This document shows, piece after piece, positions 1 through 10,493 of a DNA stretch of 64,000 nt. The notes below the pieces were generated by a model, which had not been told where the DNA came from, made no database searches, and was given only the letters and a program-made list of their open reading frames with translations. Position 1 is the stretch's first letter; the number at the start of each line of letters is the position of its first letter. The translations under genes were made by a program, and so were the position numbers. Source of the stretch: Coriolopsis trogii (lineage: Eukaryota > Basidiomycota > Agaricomycetes > Polyporales > Polyporaceae); NCBI GenBank assembly GCA_020543525.1, contig JAHYIO010000028.1, positions 124,001 to 188,000 of the forward strand, read 5' to 3'.

Positions 1-282
1 TTGAAATACTCGCTCGCTTGGACCATTGTCGTACAATATTAAGACTTAATCGTATTAGACGCCATGTTATTGCGTGATGTCACGGTGTGACATAGTGGTC
101 GAATCTGCTTTGGGCCTACCTTAGCGCGCTTGAGCCGTTGACTCAAGACTCTCCATGCACGCTTGAACCTACTTGAACGCGGCCCAAAGCTACTGTATTG
201 TCCGTCGCAGCCACGAGGTATCGCTCCCTGTCATATTCTGTTGGAATCGGAGTTGATCCTGCTATGTGCTAGGACGAAAAGG
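1..282. other. Upstream region, no gene seen
   Basis: This is the AT-richer left edge of the window. It has no supported coding sequence and presumably holds the promoter and 5' leader of the GNAT-Mss4 gene that starts at 283. An open frame extends upstream of 283 in phase, but its residues show no recognisable domain. Confidence 0.4.
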
Positions 283-1738
283 ATGTCGATCTTCTACGAT
301 ATAATTCGCGAGAGCGAGCTGGAGAATGCATACAAGATAGAGTCGGAAGGTAGCGTATGGGCCGCGACCCCGACTGTGTCTCTTTTTAGGGCGTGAATTC
401 ATCATATGCACACGCGCAGGGTACCCAGAGGACGAGGCCGCTAGCCTCGAAGCGTTCAGGTTAGCCCTTGTCGGACTGGCACGCTACACAAGTGTCTACG
501 AGTCTGTTCTAACAATCCGCCGCTCCTAGGTACCGACAGTCCCAAGCCCCCGAACTCTTCCTTGGCGCGTACCTTCCCAGTGACACGGGGAAGGACCGTC
601 AACTGATTGGATATGTCTGCGCTACGCTCTCCCCCGACGACACGCTCACGCACGCCTCGATGGCGACCCACGTCCCTGGGGGCCGCTCGGTCTGCATCCA
701 CTCCGTATGCGTCGCCTCGGAGCAGCGTCGTTCTGGAGTCGGCCTCAGTCTCGTCAAAGAATATGTCTCCCGCCTCGCGTCGACAGGGAAGTACGACCGT
801 GTCCTGCTCATCGCGCACGACCACCTTCGCGGGTTCTACGAGCGTGCCGGGTTCGAATGGATCGGACCGAGCGCGGTCGTGCATGGGGCGCGGCCCTGGT
901 TCGAGATGCGCAAGGATCTCACCCCAGCGTCCGACATAACGCAGACCAGCACTCCCGAGACCACGCTAGCGAAGTCGCCCAGCAACGACAATGAACAGGA
1001 TATCAACGCAATCCCACAAGCTCCTACCAACTCAAACCTCCCCCCAGGCGTCTGGGAGGCCCTCCTCTCCTCCTCCTCGCGCAGTCGGCCAGCCGCGCGC
1101 GTCCTCTCTGCGTTCCCCAACGCCGTGCAGGACGTCGTCGACCCCGACCCCGCCACAGGCGCAGCAGCCAACAAGCACGACCTCCTCTGTCCCCGGCCCG
1201 GCTGCGGGAGCGTGATCCTCAAGGCCGGGGTCGCGCGCTGGGTCGAGCGTGCGAGCGTTCAGCTTGACTGTCTCTCGCAGTCGCCGTCTAGCGAGGACAC
1301 AAAACTGCCAGAGTATTTGGGAGCGCTGCCCGCGCCGCCTGCGACGGCGCAGTGGTGGCTCGTCGTGCCGAACGCGATGGTGTTTGAGAACATTGGATTC
1401 TCGAGGGCCGTGCAGGGTGCGTCAGCTTTCTATTGGCTTTGAGCTGTCTCTCTCCTTTCTTCTGGTTCCGTGTCAGACCCGAGCTGACGACGAATCATGG
1501 GACACTGACGGTTGTTTCCTCTCTCACTACGTGTGGACTGCCTGATCCATCACTGCCGTCCACACACATGCATCACTACGCGCTGCTGTTCGTCGCTGCG
1601 CGGACGATAGGCTCTAGAGGAGGGGCCCGGATGAAATTCCTTGCGTGCGCCGAGTGTGACCTCGGACCGCTGGGCTGGTGCGAGGAAGGCGGAAGTGAGT
1701 TCTGGCTGGCGTGCAATAGGGTCGGCTATCGCGTGTAA
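283..1738 (+). CDS. GNAT acetyltransferase fused to Mss4-like RabGEF domain
   Basis: Four exons (283-349, 420-459, 530-1416, 1611-1738) sum to 374 codons, giving a 373-residue protein. Residues about 1-160 form an AANAT-like GNAT N-acetyltransferase: LFLGAYLP, LIGYVCATL, then the acetyl-CoA-binding stretch VCVASEQRRSGVGLSLV and FYERAGFEWIG. After a Ser/Pro/Asn-rich linker, residues about 240-373 match Mss4/Dss4: CPRPGCGSVIL supplies the first zinc Cys pair, WWLVVPNAMVFENIGFSR the core, and FLACAECDLGPLGWC the second Cys pair. Mss4/Dss4 proteins bind nucleotide-free Sec4/Rab8-type GTPases in exocytic traffic; AANAT-like enzymes acetylate arylalkylamines. The join lies inside one uninterrupted exon, so it is not an artefact of splicing two genes. 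The ATG at 283 gives a compact N-terminus (MSIFYDIIRESELENAYKIE) typical of AANAT proteins. Substrate and target Rab are unknown. Confidence 0.85.
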
Positions 1739-2298
1739 CGCGGTGTCGGGGTAGCCCGAGATAGATGGGGGCGGTTAAAGTGACCGGAGCTGTAGTCGAC
1801 TGTGCTTGTACGAACAACAGAACCACAACCTGTGCCTAGTCTGCTCGTAAACTCTAAATTGGCATGGGCGCTATCGGCCGCGAGCGTCGGACACGGATGA
1901 GTAGCAAGTGCACCTTTCGAAGTCCGAAGCTCATGGGCCTCTGGAAGTCCAGCGTAAGGACGTTTCTTTGCGGAGATTCCTACACTCCGTTCACAGTTGC
2001 TGCCGCCTGCGTTTCATCTGTCCAGTGCCCACCATCTCTTGAAAGTCCGGGTATGCGACGTAGCCGGAAAACGCACCGCAGCGACCAGACCATATAATCG
2101 CTCGCGTACGCGCACACTGTGAACGTCAACATGAGACGTCAACGCGGCAATGGCAGTAGAGACATGATGTTGGAGAGCGGCATAGATCGAGCGGATCTCC
2201 GTAGTCCGGAACCATTAGGACAAATGTTTTGTACAAGTGCATATGCAAAGACGAGCGACAAACAGAGGAAAACCACGAAGCCAGCGTTCGAGGGGGCA
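1739..2298. other. Intergenic region between convergent genes, nothing recognised
   Basis: About 560 bp between the 3' ends of the GNAT-Mss4 gene (+) and the syntaxin-8-like gene (-). It should hold both polyadenylation regions. No open frame with a recognisable domain, no RNA gene and no repeat was seen. Confidence 0.5.
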
Positions 2299-3197
2299 TC
2301 ACGTCTTGAATACAATTATGAGGATGAGCAAAACGAGAATAAGCAGTGCAATCATCACAGTCGACCCTGAGAATGAGACCAAATGTGGTTAACAACCCCG
2401 GTGAAACTACGATTCCTGAACGAACGGTATGACATACCATTCTCCTTCGCGCCCTTCGCGACCCTGTCCAGTTTCCGCCGCGCGTGGCTCAGTCGACTGT
2501 CCGTCCGGTCGAGGTCATGGTCCAAACCCTCGAGCAAGCCCGTATGCACCTCCAGCTCGTCGCCGATCTGCAGTGACAGATCGCGCTGGCGTGAGATCGA
2601 GCGTGAGAGCTCGTCGAGGTGCACGTCCTGGTTGTCCATGATCTGCCGCTGCTGCAGGAGCATCTCATCCTGCGAGTACCCCGCCTCTGGATCGTCCGTA
2701 TACGGCGTGAATGGATGATGGTGGTGTTCTTCGGACGGACGGGTTGGTGCCAGGGGTTCAGGGCTTGAGCTGGGTGGGGATGGAGTAGAGGTGGAGGAGG
2801 ATGCGGTCGCGTTCATATCAGCTGGTGGTGGCGCTGGCTCTTCGCACCTGAACGGCAGTATATGGGACCCGGACGAGGGTGGTGGTATACATGAGTGTTC
2901 GACGCACGTGTAGCCCACGAGCCGGGCCTGAGGTCAGGATACGCACCTCTGCACACCCATTGAGTCGGCCTCCGCGCCCAGCATACCCCGCATGCGCTCA
3001 TGTTGTGCCCGCAAGAGCCTCGTAGCTTCCGACACGCCCGCGCTCTGCTCCAAGTCCAAGATGCCCGCGCGGAGCTGCTGGAGGTTCTTCACGATCTGCG
3101 GTCCGTGTAGGGTCGAGTTGGGCAGTCGCTGGCGCTCGAGCAGGAGCGACAACGTCTGGGTTGAGAGTGACGTCAATCTTGCTAACGAAGCGGCCAT
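2299..3197 (-). CDS. Syntaxin-8-like Qc-SNARE
   Basis: Three exons on the minus strand (3197-2947, 2847-2438, 2366-2299) sum to 243 codons, giving 242 residues. The N-terminal third (MAASLARLTSLSTQTLSLLL...) is a helical segment, followed by a Pro/Ser-rich linker. The SNARE helix begins LDELSRSISRQRDLSLQIGD and continues ELEVHTGLLEGLDHDLDRTD. The Gln in LQIGDEL aligns with the zero-layer Gln of syntaxin 8 (QEIGNELDEQ in animals). The last exon encodes a C-terminal anchor, VMIALLILVLLILIIVFK, then a three-residue end. This matches the tail-anchored Qc-SNAREs STX8, Syn8 and Fsv1, which act in fusion at endosomes and vacuoles. A start 17 codons upstream (3248) is possible, but 3197 fits the family better. 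The small last exon carries the whole membrane anchor, so skipping it would give a soluble form (inference). Confidence 0.85.
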
Positions 3198-3625
3198 CGC
3201 TTTGTGAGTTTCGCGTGGCTGGGGAGGACTGAGACCAGCAGTAAGCAAGACAGATGGCGAGTAGTAAGCGGCGGCGTAAGCAAAGGGCGTTGTTCGAGGC
3301 TTGGGCGAAGCGACCTCGGTCCGTCACGCGTCTGCACAGCTGTATCAGCGCCCGTGGGTCCGCCACATCTGCATATGGAAGGTGTTGTGGATAGACGGTG
3401 TAGCGGCATCGCTCTTCACGCAGATCGTGACTAAGGGTAATAGATAAGCAAAGTGTAGGATAGCTTTACGAGACAGGAGTAGCAGCTACATGGAGAAAGC
3501 TCAACGGAGTGGTCGAGGGTATGTCACGGCTGGAGATGGACGCAGCATCGTTCCGCGCAGTCTATGTTCTATATGATGGTAACGTAGGAGGTATAGATGG
3601 ATTAAGCCGCAATGGCGCACAGCCA
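3198..3625. other. Intergenic region, nothing recognised
   Basis: About 430 bp. It contains the likely promoter and 5' leader of the syntaxin-8-like gene and the 3' flank of the Zn2Cys6 regulator. No coding or RNA feature was recognised. Confidence 0.4.
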
Positions 3626-5850
3626 CTATACGAGAGCAATAACGTAGTGAGAAGGAACACATGTTCCCGTGTCTATATGATCGATGTTCGCTGTTGTATG
3701 CCTCGCGGTACGTTCGTCAGGCCACGGACGCGCGAGCTTGCTGGATTTCCCCAAGACTCTGAGCTGCAAGCAATGTCCGCATGAGTATGGCGCTAGTTTG
3801 TCTACCTCTCGACGGAACGTACCCATAAGCTGGCTGTTCAAAGCCAATACCGACATCGCGCCGCTGATCTTGTCCAGGCTGGCAGTGACGTTAAGAAAGT
3901 CTTCTTGCCTGACGGGGGCGACGCTCTGCCCCATCCGCCCCAGCTGATTGACCAGCACTTTACAAATCGTCGACCAGAGGGTCTGATCGTTAGCAAAAAG
4001 CAAGCAGAGCCCCATCAGCAATGCACCACATGGGACAAACATCCACAGCTCTCTGCCACAAACTCACAGCGATGATAGGATCCAGGAAGCGCGTCTGGCT
4101 AAAGTCCACCGCGTCGACCGCGCGCCCGGCTGCAATAGCGACGCACACCGTCTTCTGCCACGATGCCTGCTGCGTGGCCACGAACGGCGCATGTAGTTGG
4201 ATGACGGCGGCGCAGAGGAACGTGCGGGAGACGAGCAGCTCGCGGACGTCTTCCGCGCTCGTCCGGTTGCGTATGGATGCCAGTTGGCGGTGGTATCGCT
4301 CGATCAGGCCGTCGACTGTGCTGAATCGAGCCAGGAACTCATTGCGGTTTGACATATCTGGACAGCGTGAATCGTAGACGATTAAAGTTCAAGGCGGTGA
4401 CACGCGGGAGCGGGATCGGGATCGGGATAGGGTATGGACGTGGGTCCTTGTACTTACCTGGACGGAATTGTGAGGCAACGTAGATGGCTTGCTCGTACAA
4501 GGCACACGCCTTAGTTCGGATTGCGAGCCGCGAGAAGTCCTCGTTCGAGTCGTCTATGGTGCCACGAAGAAAATCTTCCAAGGTGTAGTTCCCACCTCGA
4601 GGTTGCACGAGCATACCCTGAAAGTGCCAATGAGACTTGTCCTCGATGGCAAAACAGAAGTCCCGTACCTGATCATATGCCTCAGTCGCCAGGGGCCAGG
4701 GCGTGGTCACCGAGATTCTCGACCGTCCGTTCTGACAAATGGACGGCGGGGTGTTCATCGCCGCCGCCCATATCTTGTCGAGTGCCAGTACGGTCCAAAA
4801 CGCTCTGATCCTTTCCCCGGCCGACACAGGGTCCGCACTAAGCGCGGCGACGTCCAGCTGGTGCAGTTGGCTACCCGTCACGAGCGCCACGGCGGCCAGA
4901 CAGTGGTAGCGGCCCTCAAGCAGCCGGCCGCTGGTAAAGAAATACTGGGCGAGCAGGATCTCGGCCTGGATGGTGCAAATGACGATCTGCGACTGGCCCG
5001 TCAAGAGCGGGGTGAGGGTCATGCTCGATACCGCCTGGGTGGCACGTTCAGCAAAGTACGACTCGCGGGCACGCAGTGCGCTCGAGGTCGACAGGACGCT
5101 TCCCCAAAGATACGTAGCGTTCATGAGGGCTTCGCAGGACGGATGCATGGACCCGGTGCGCATGTATCGGGAGGGATTCATGAAGAAACCTAACTGCGAG
5201 GAGTGCGGCATGAACGCCTGGATCCTGCCGGAGAGCGCGTGCTCGAGTCAGAATGTGTCACGGCCAAAGGAGACTAAGGCAGAAAATTGAACGAGCGTCC
5301 TCACAGCGTATGAATTTCTTGTGGGGCTGGGGCTGAGATATGAGCTGTGTGGAAGACATCATTCAATAAGCAAGAGAACCACAATTGGGCCCGGTTCCCA
5401 CTGCGTGTCTCACCAGTAGTCGGATTCGTGCCCAGCGGATAGAGGGCTTCCGCATGGGGCGCAACCGGAATGGACATGTGGGAGGGACCAGCGGTGGAGG
5501 GGCCTGCATGTCTGCCAGGGTTGTGGAGGCGGACGGAAGGCGCGCCCTCGTGAGGGTTCTCGAGCTCGCGGATGCGAGCTTCGAGCAGAGCAATGTTCTC
5601 CTCGAGGAGACGCGATCTGGTGACCTCTGCACCGGTGGCATACTCGCAGTCATCAGGCCTGCTGTTGGCAATGCAGCGCCCACATGCGGGCTTGTTGCCG
5701 TCGCATTTCTGTTCGTGCGCATAGTCAGCAATGAGCCCCTCGTCGAGGAGGGGTATGCTGAGCTGCACGTACGGCTTTGAGCTTGCGACAGGGCAGGCAT
5801 GCAGCACCACGATTGAGAGGACGACTAGCGGATGGGAGGTTGGAAGACAT
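3626..5850 (-). CDS. Zn2Cys6 fungal transcription factor
   Basis: Multi-exon gene on the minus strand. The first exon (5850-5773) encodes MSSNLPSASRPLNRGAACLP, continuing CRKLKA. The second starts at 5708 with KCDGNKPACGRC and IANSRPDDC. Together they form an exact C-X2-C-X6-C-X6-C-X2-C-X8-C binuclear zinc cluster. A short coiled coil follows (RSRLLEENIALLEARIRELE), as in dimerising members. The large exon around 5236-4430 carries the fungal-specific regulatory domain (MPHSSQLGFFMNPSRY, LEGRYHCLAAVALVTGSQLH, ERIRAFWTVLALDKIW). Two more C-terminal exons lie near 4355-4080 and 4010-3626. The regulator binds DNA in the nucleus; its targets are unknown. It points away from the P450 array but is the nearest gene to it across a 4.6 kb gene-poor gap. 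The middle intron borders and the exact 3' end are uncertain. Confidence 0.85.
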
Positions 5851-8800
5851 GTCAGCTACGTCTCTGAGTTGGTGAGATTGTGCAATGGACTGACCATGTT
5901 TGCACTGGCAGACTTATATATCTGAGAGACTCTCAAAACATTGGGATGTCTGAGAAGATTGCTCATCACGTTGGCAGCGCCTTGAGTGGACGGGTACGTT
6001 GGAAGGATGTCGGGATGGTTCCGGTGAGACGCTTCGATGTGAGGTTTACGCGACTGAAAACAAGGCGTAGGGGACCGGAAAGTGCAGAACCGCAGAAGTG
6101 CCGAATTTGGGAGGTGCGACGATATGGCTGTAGCAGGACGAAAAGGGGGCTTAGTAAGGTAAAGAGTCGCCAGTGAGCACGATCGGTAATCGAGGAGATG
6201 GTTACGCAATGCATGGAGGGAGCGAGCACGCTGGAAGGCGCCGCAAGGCCAGGAACAAGGATTGCAAACGGCGAGGAGGAGCAGAAGCAAGTCTGTGTAA
6301 AGGCTTACTACCTCCCTCGGCTACAAAGTACCGCCCTCTCCCGGGACGCGCCGCTACGTCATGAGTAGTCGCCCGTGAGTCGTTCGGCCGGTAGATGTCT
6401 CCTGTAACCCGTAAGAGGTTTCATCGAGTCATTGAAGCAGTCCGAAAGGCCATACATGCCATAATAGCCCATGTGTACCAGGTTAGATGGTCGACTGCGG
6501 CCCAGATGTGCGGAGAAAGCAAAGGTAGAGCAGCATGCCGAGCATGTGGTGTTACAACTTCAATACACTGGCTGAGTGATTGCCCCAGCGAGCATAGCAC
6601 CCGATTCCGGATAGACGCATCGCCACTCCAGGGCGTACCTCTGCTCGCCAACTTGCGCAGTTTCCGTAGTGGCTCGGATGGTACTATGTAGTAGATGACC
6701 CGCAACTTCCGCAATTGTGGCCGCTGAGTCCTGTGTCTTATCTCCCACGTGCCCACGTTGCGGCCCGGCAAATGCCGGTATACGTCCCGCACTACTGTAA
6801 CAACTGCAAGTCTTGAATGTTGACCTTCTCCACGTTCATATTTGTTGCCGACATGTTACTAGGTCAGAGTTACCTATAAATCCTCACGTAGGACTATGCT
6901 GATGCAGAATGAACAGCCTAACCCCGTGATATCGACGTAGCACTGGCGGACTCAGTTGCTGCGAGGGCTATGCTGCTTACTATGTCATCCGTTCACGCAG
7001 GCATCTCACCGATGTTGGAAGGACAGCTACTGGGATCCGCATGCCTCCGATAACTGCCGTACTAGTGAGATCATACTCGAGGCCTCCTGGAGACTACCGC
7101 CGTCACTGCTGGGATATCAAGCTACTGTCAGTGTTCGCTCCGTCGCTTGGCTATTTAGGGCCACATCTCGCTCACTGCTTGACTCCATAGGTGCATCTCC
7201 GATACTGGAACGGAGGATCTGAAAGAAAATGATGAACCGAGCGACTCACTTCGAGCCAATATCAAGGAAACGGTCACATACATGAAACCGAGCCCCCGTC
7301 GATGAAATACGCTCGAAAAATTTTAGTACATGATCTCCGAGATGCGACAACAGGTGCACTTCTATGCCACCCAATGGTCTGCTAAACGATAGACGGTCAT
7401 ACCGCCTCCGACATGCCCTCATGCCCATGTGGTGACCTAATATGCTTCCGAAACCCACAGTCGCCGGGTCGATGCCGAGTGCCACGGGGTATTGCTACTG
7501 CCAAAATTGACCTCATCCATTGGTAGGTCGCCTTCTGCAGGCCGTACTTACCTAAGCCTGGCGGCTCCAAAATCTGCTTGTCGTGTACACCATGCTGCGG
7601 CTCGAACACGAATACAGGACAGGTTACCTGGCGTAACTGATCATCTCGTTCGTTCATGATGTCCTCGTCACGGCGTTGCTCGCTCCTGATACGTCTCAAT
7701 GGACCAAAGCGCAGCACTCTCTACTGATTGTGATTTCGCTGTGTCGATATGTCATCGGTCAAGAGTTCGATATGTCGGCGGTCAAGAGTCGTTCATCAAG
7801 CCAGGTCGTCGGACGAGCGGTATACCGACAGCAGGGATCGCATAGTCGGACGCTGTCGAGTTCGACTTCGGAGGTACGTAGTCGTTCCACCACGCCCGCG
7901 CGGACACGTCAAGTACACAAGGTACTTGTGTTTGATTTCGGCACAGCAACGTCGATTCTCCTCCCCTCCCTCTCCTCGTGCGCCAAGCCTATGGATATCA
8001 CGGATATCTCGTGTCCGTTCCTTCTATCCAACTACCATACCAAGATTCGCACGTCGGTCAGAAGCAGGCTGATCGCTATCCATCGACGACCGATGCTATG
8101 CCCCAAACTCTAACGGACGTCGAAGCTGGCCAGTTCGAGATACGATTGCCATAACGAACAACAACACCGCCCGACAACCTGCGCAACGGTCCCTGACGGC
8201 CCCCCTACGGCCCCCTTGTGCCGCATGACCTCGCTACGGCTGTTCCTCTACCGTTTCAGGGCTTGACATCACCGTACTCCTGCTCTTCACCGGCACATGG
8301 GGACCATTACTGCCGTGGTCTCCTCATTTTGCCCCATCTTCGCATCGACTCCTCAACGATGGCGAAGCTCAGACCCGATTCCCATCACCATTAGTCGATA
8401 TATCCTGCCCGTTTGACGTTATCCTGCCGCCGGCACCTGACCCAGGTTCCTGTCCTCGCCGCCCATTTCCGTGGGTAGCGTGGAGCATGGAGTCGCTGGA
8501 AGACTTGAAGAATTCGCGTAACGTTTTCCCCCGCGCTCCCAATCACCGCTGCCAGTATCCTACAATGCGTCCGTGCCCGACGCAAACGCGATCCGCGGTC
8601 TCCTCCTGCAATCATCCAACCACTGATCGTGACAGTCGGAAACTCCGACTACATGCCTCCTCTGGGGCGCTATCAAACACATTGCAGACACTTTTCAAGG
8701 GTTCGATACGGTGACGCCACAAAATGACCATAGCCGACACATTATCCGTGTCCGTAGACGGCGGTCTCGGGGTTCGACGTAGCTTCAGATTGACTATTCA

Positions 8801-10493
8801 AGACATGACGGAGTACGAAGCACATTGTCGACAGCATGGTATCGTTGCTGTCGCTTTCCGAGAAGTACGACGTTCATGCGTCGCACGACATCGACTAGGA
8901 AAGGGCTGCTTGAGGTCGACAGGCCCCCAACGCGTGGCCGACGGCATGCCATCCTGCTGCCTGATTCCGCAGCCATGGACGAATAGAGCACAACGCTACG
9001 CAATCGCAGATGCAAGGGTTGTTCTCGGTCGGGTTTGCAGTCGCCGAAACCGACGAACCGACCGCGAATTCGATATGACCTAGGCGTGCCCGTTCAAACA
9101 CACCTCGGCTGCAAGGTAGGCCCGTGAGTCGAGCTTTCGCGGTTGGGTACATCCTCTCAGATATTTCTACGTCTAGGTCTTGCTTTGGTCAAAGCCCAAA
9201 AGCACAAAGGGCGAGGCTACCAAGCCGGATCGGAGGATAGACATGTGCTCTGAAGCTGAAGCGTCACGAGGCCCCGATGAAGGTCCCTGCGAGCATTGTT
9301 GTGTCATACGTTGTCAACGCACCCTCTTTCTTATGATGATTCCGTGACTTTTGTCCGTTGATAATTCAGGCCTGGGCCTGGCGCTGCAATGTGGCATCGT
9401 TGTGCGATCGTACGTTCCAGGGTGTGTCTGTCCAAAGACCAATGATTATCCGCTCCTCTCTCCTTGTTCTTCCCCAGCACAACGCCAGCTCTAGGGACAG
9501 ACACTCGGCCCTCAGCATGCTGGCGTCAACGGCGTCCCAACGCATGACAAACGCACCGATGCGAAGCGTTGCAAGCATCTTTCATTTTGTGCTTCTCTCC
9601 TATCCTGACCTTCGACCTGAAAAAGCTCCAGGGGTGGGGACGGTACACCGCCGCAGCATACCTTCAAGCGCGTCCGATCATAGGCTCATCGCTACCGTCA
9701 TTGAGACACGTCCCCTCGTCTCAGCCGCCGGCCGCTGGGCACCGTGAGGATGAACAACCCTGCCCAAAGCCGTACTCAGCTCCGGCGGATTTGCCGCTTA
9801 CCGACGACATGGACCTCCATCTCCGACCTACGCCTGGGCACTCGGGCCCACCATAGATAAGCAGCGCCCACGGCAAGATGAGGGATACCGTGTTCTCTGC
9901 CAGAGGATAACACACCGGACTTGGCGGCCGCAGCGCAACCATACATAGAATTCAGCTGGCGCACAGATCGACACCACGTGGGGGCTGTGTTCATTGTAGT
10001 CGGGCGGGCATGATGTGGGTTCGTGAGTGCGCCGATACCCCGGAAGGCAACTCTAAATATGATACATACATAATGAATGAATAGAGGGAGAGGTTCCAAG
10101 CGAGTGTCCGTGAAATCAAGTACACGTGGGCGAAACCCAGTGTAGCGAAGTCTATCTTGGACTGTAGTATATATCCGGACGTTAACGTTATCCCCATCTT
10201 CCGCAGGGGCGGTTGTCGTGTTACAGGCGGCATCTGGCTCACTGGTATCTAGACTGTGTTGATTGTCCCCGAATGCTTCCAATGGTGCACTGAGAACACC
10301 GCAGATGGCAGGAACTATGAGAGAGCAGCGTAAATCTGATATTGTACAGAGTGTGGCTACCACACTAAACGCTACATACCCCCTTCGATCGGAACAATGC
10401 GAGGCAGTTTCACGCGGACCGTACGTTCTCGTGCCTCCACACTCTATCTACTCAATCTCGTATTTGTCAGCGGTGCGCGGCTGAACACCGCTC
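5851..10493. other. 4.6 kb gene-poor region, no gene recognised
   Basis: No open frame here longer than about 195 codons shows a recognisable domain, and frames on both strands are broken by stops. Between about 7,700 and 9,080 the plus strand has a run of medium open frames with arginine- and serine-rich translations, including CTACGG/CCCCC-rich DNA near 8,190-8,240. This could be a decayed mobile element, but I could not identify protease, reverse transcriptase, integrase or transposase motifs. No terminal repeats were found by eye. The right end holds the 3' flank of the P450 pseudogene. Confidence 0.4.
5913..5920 (-). promoter_or_regulatory. TATA-like box of the Zn2Cys6 gene
   Basis: The minus strand reads TATATAAG, 63 bp upstream of the ATG at 5850. 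That spacing is plausible for a fungal TATA element when the 5' leader is short. Confidence 0.4.
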
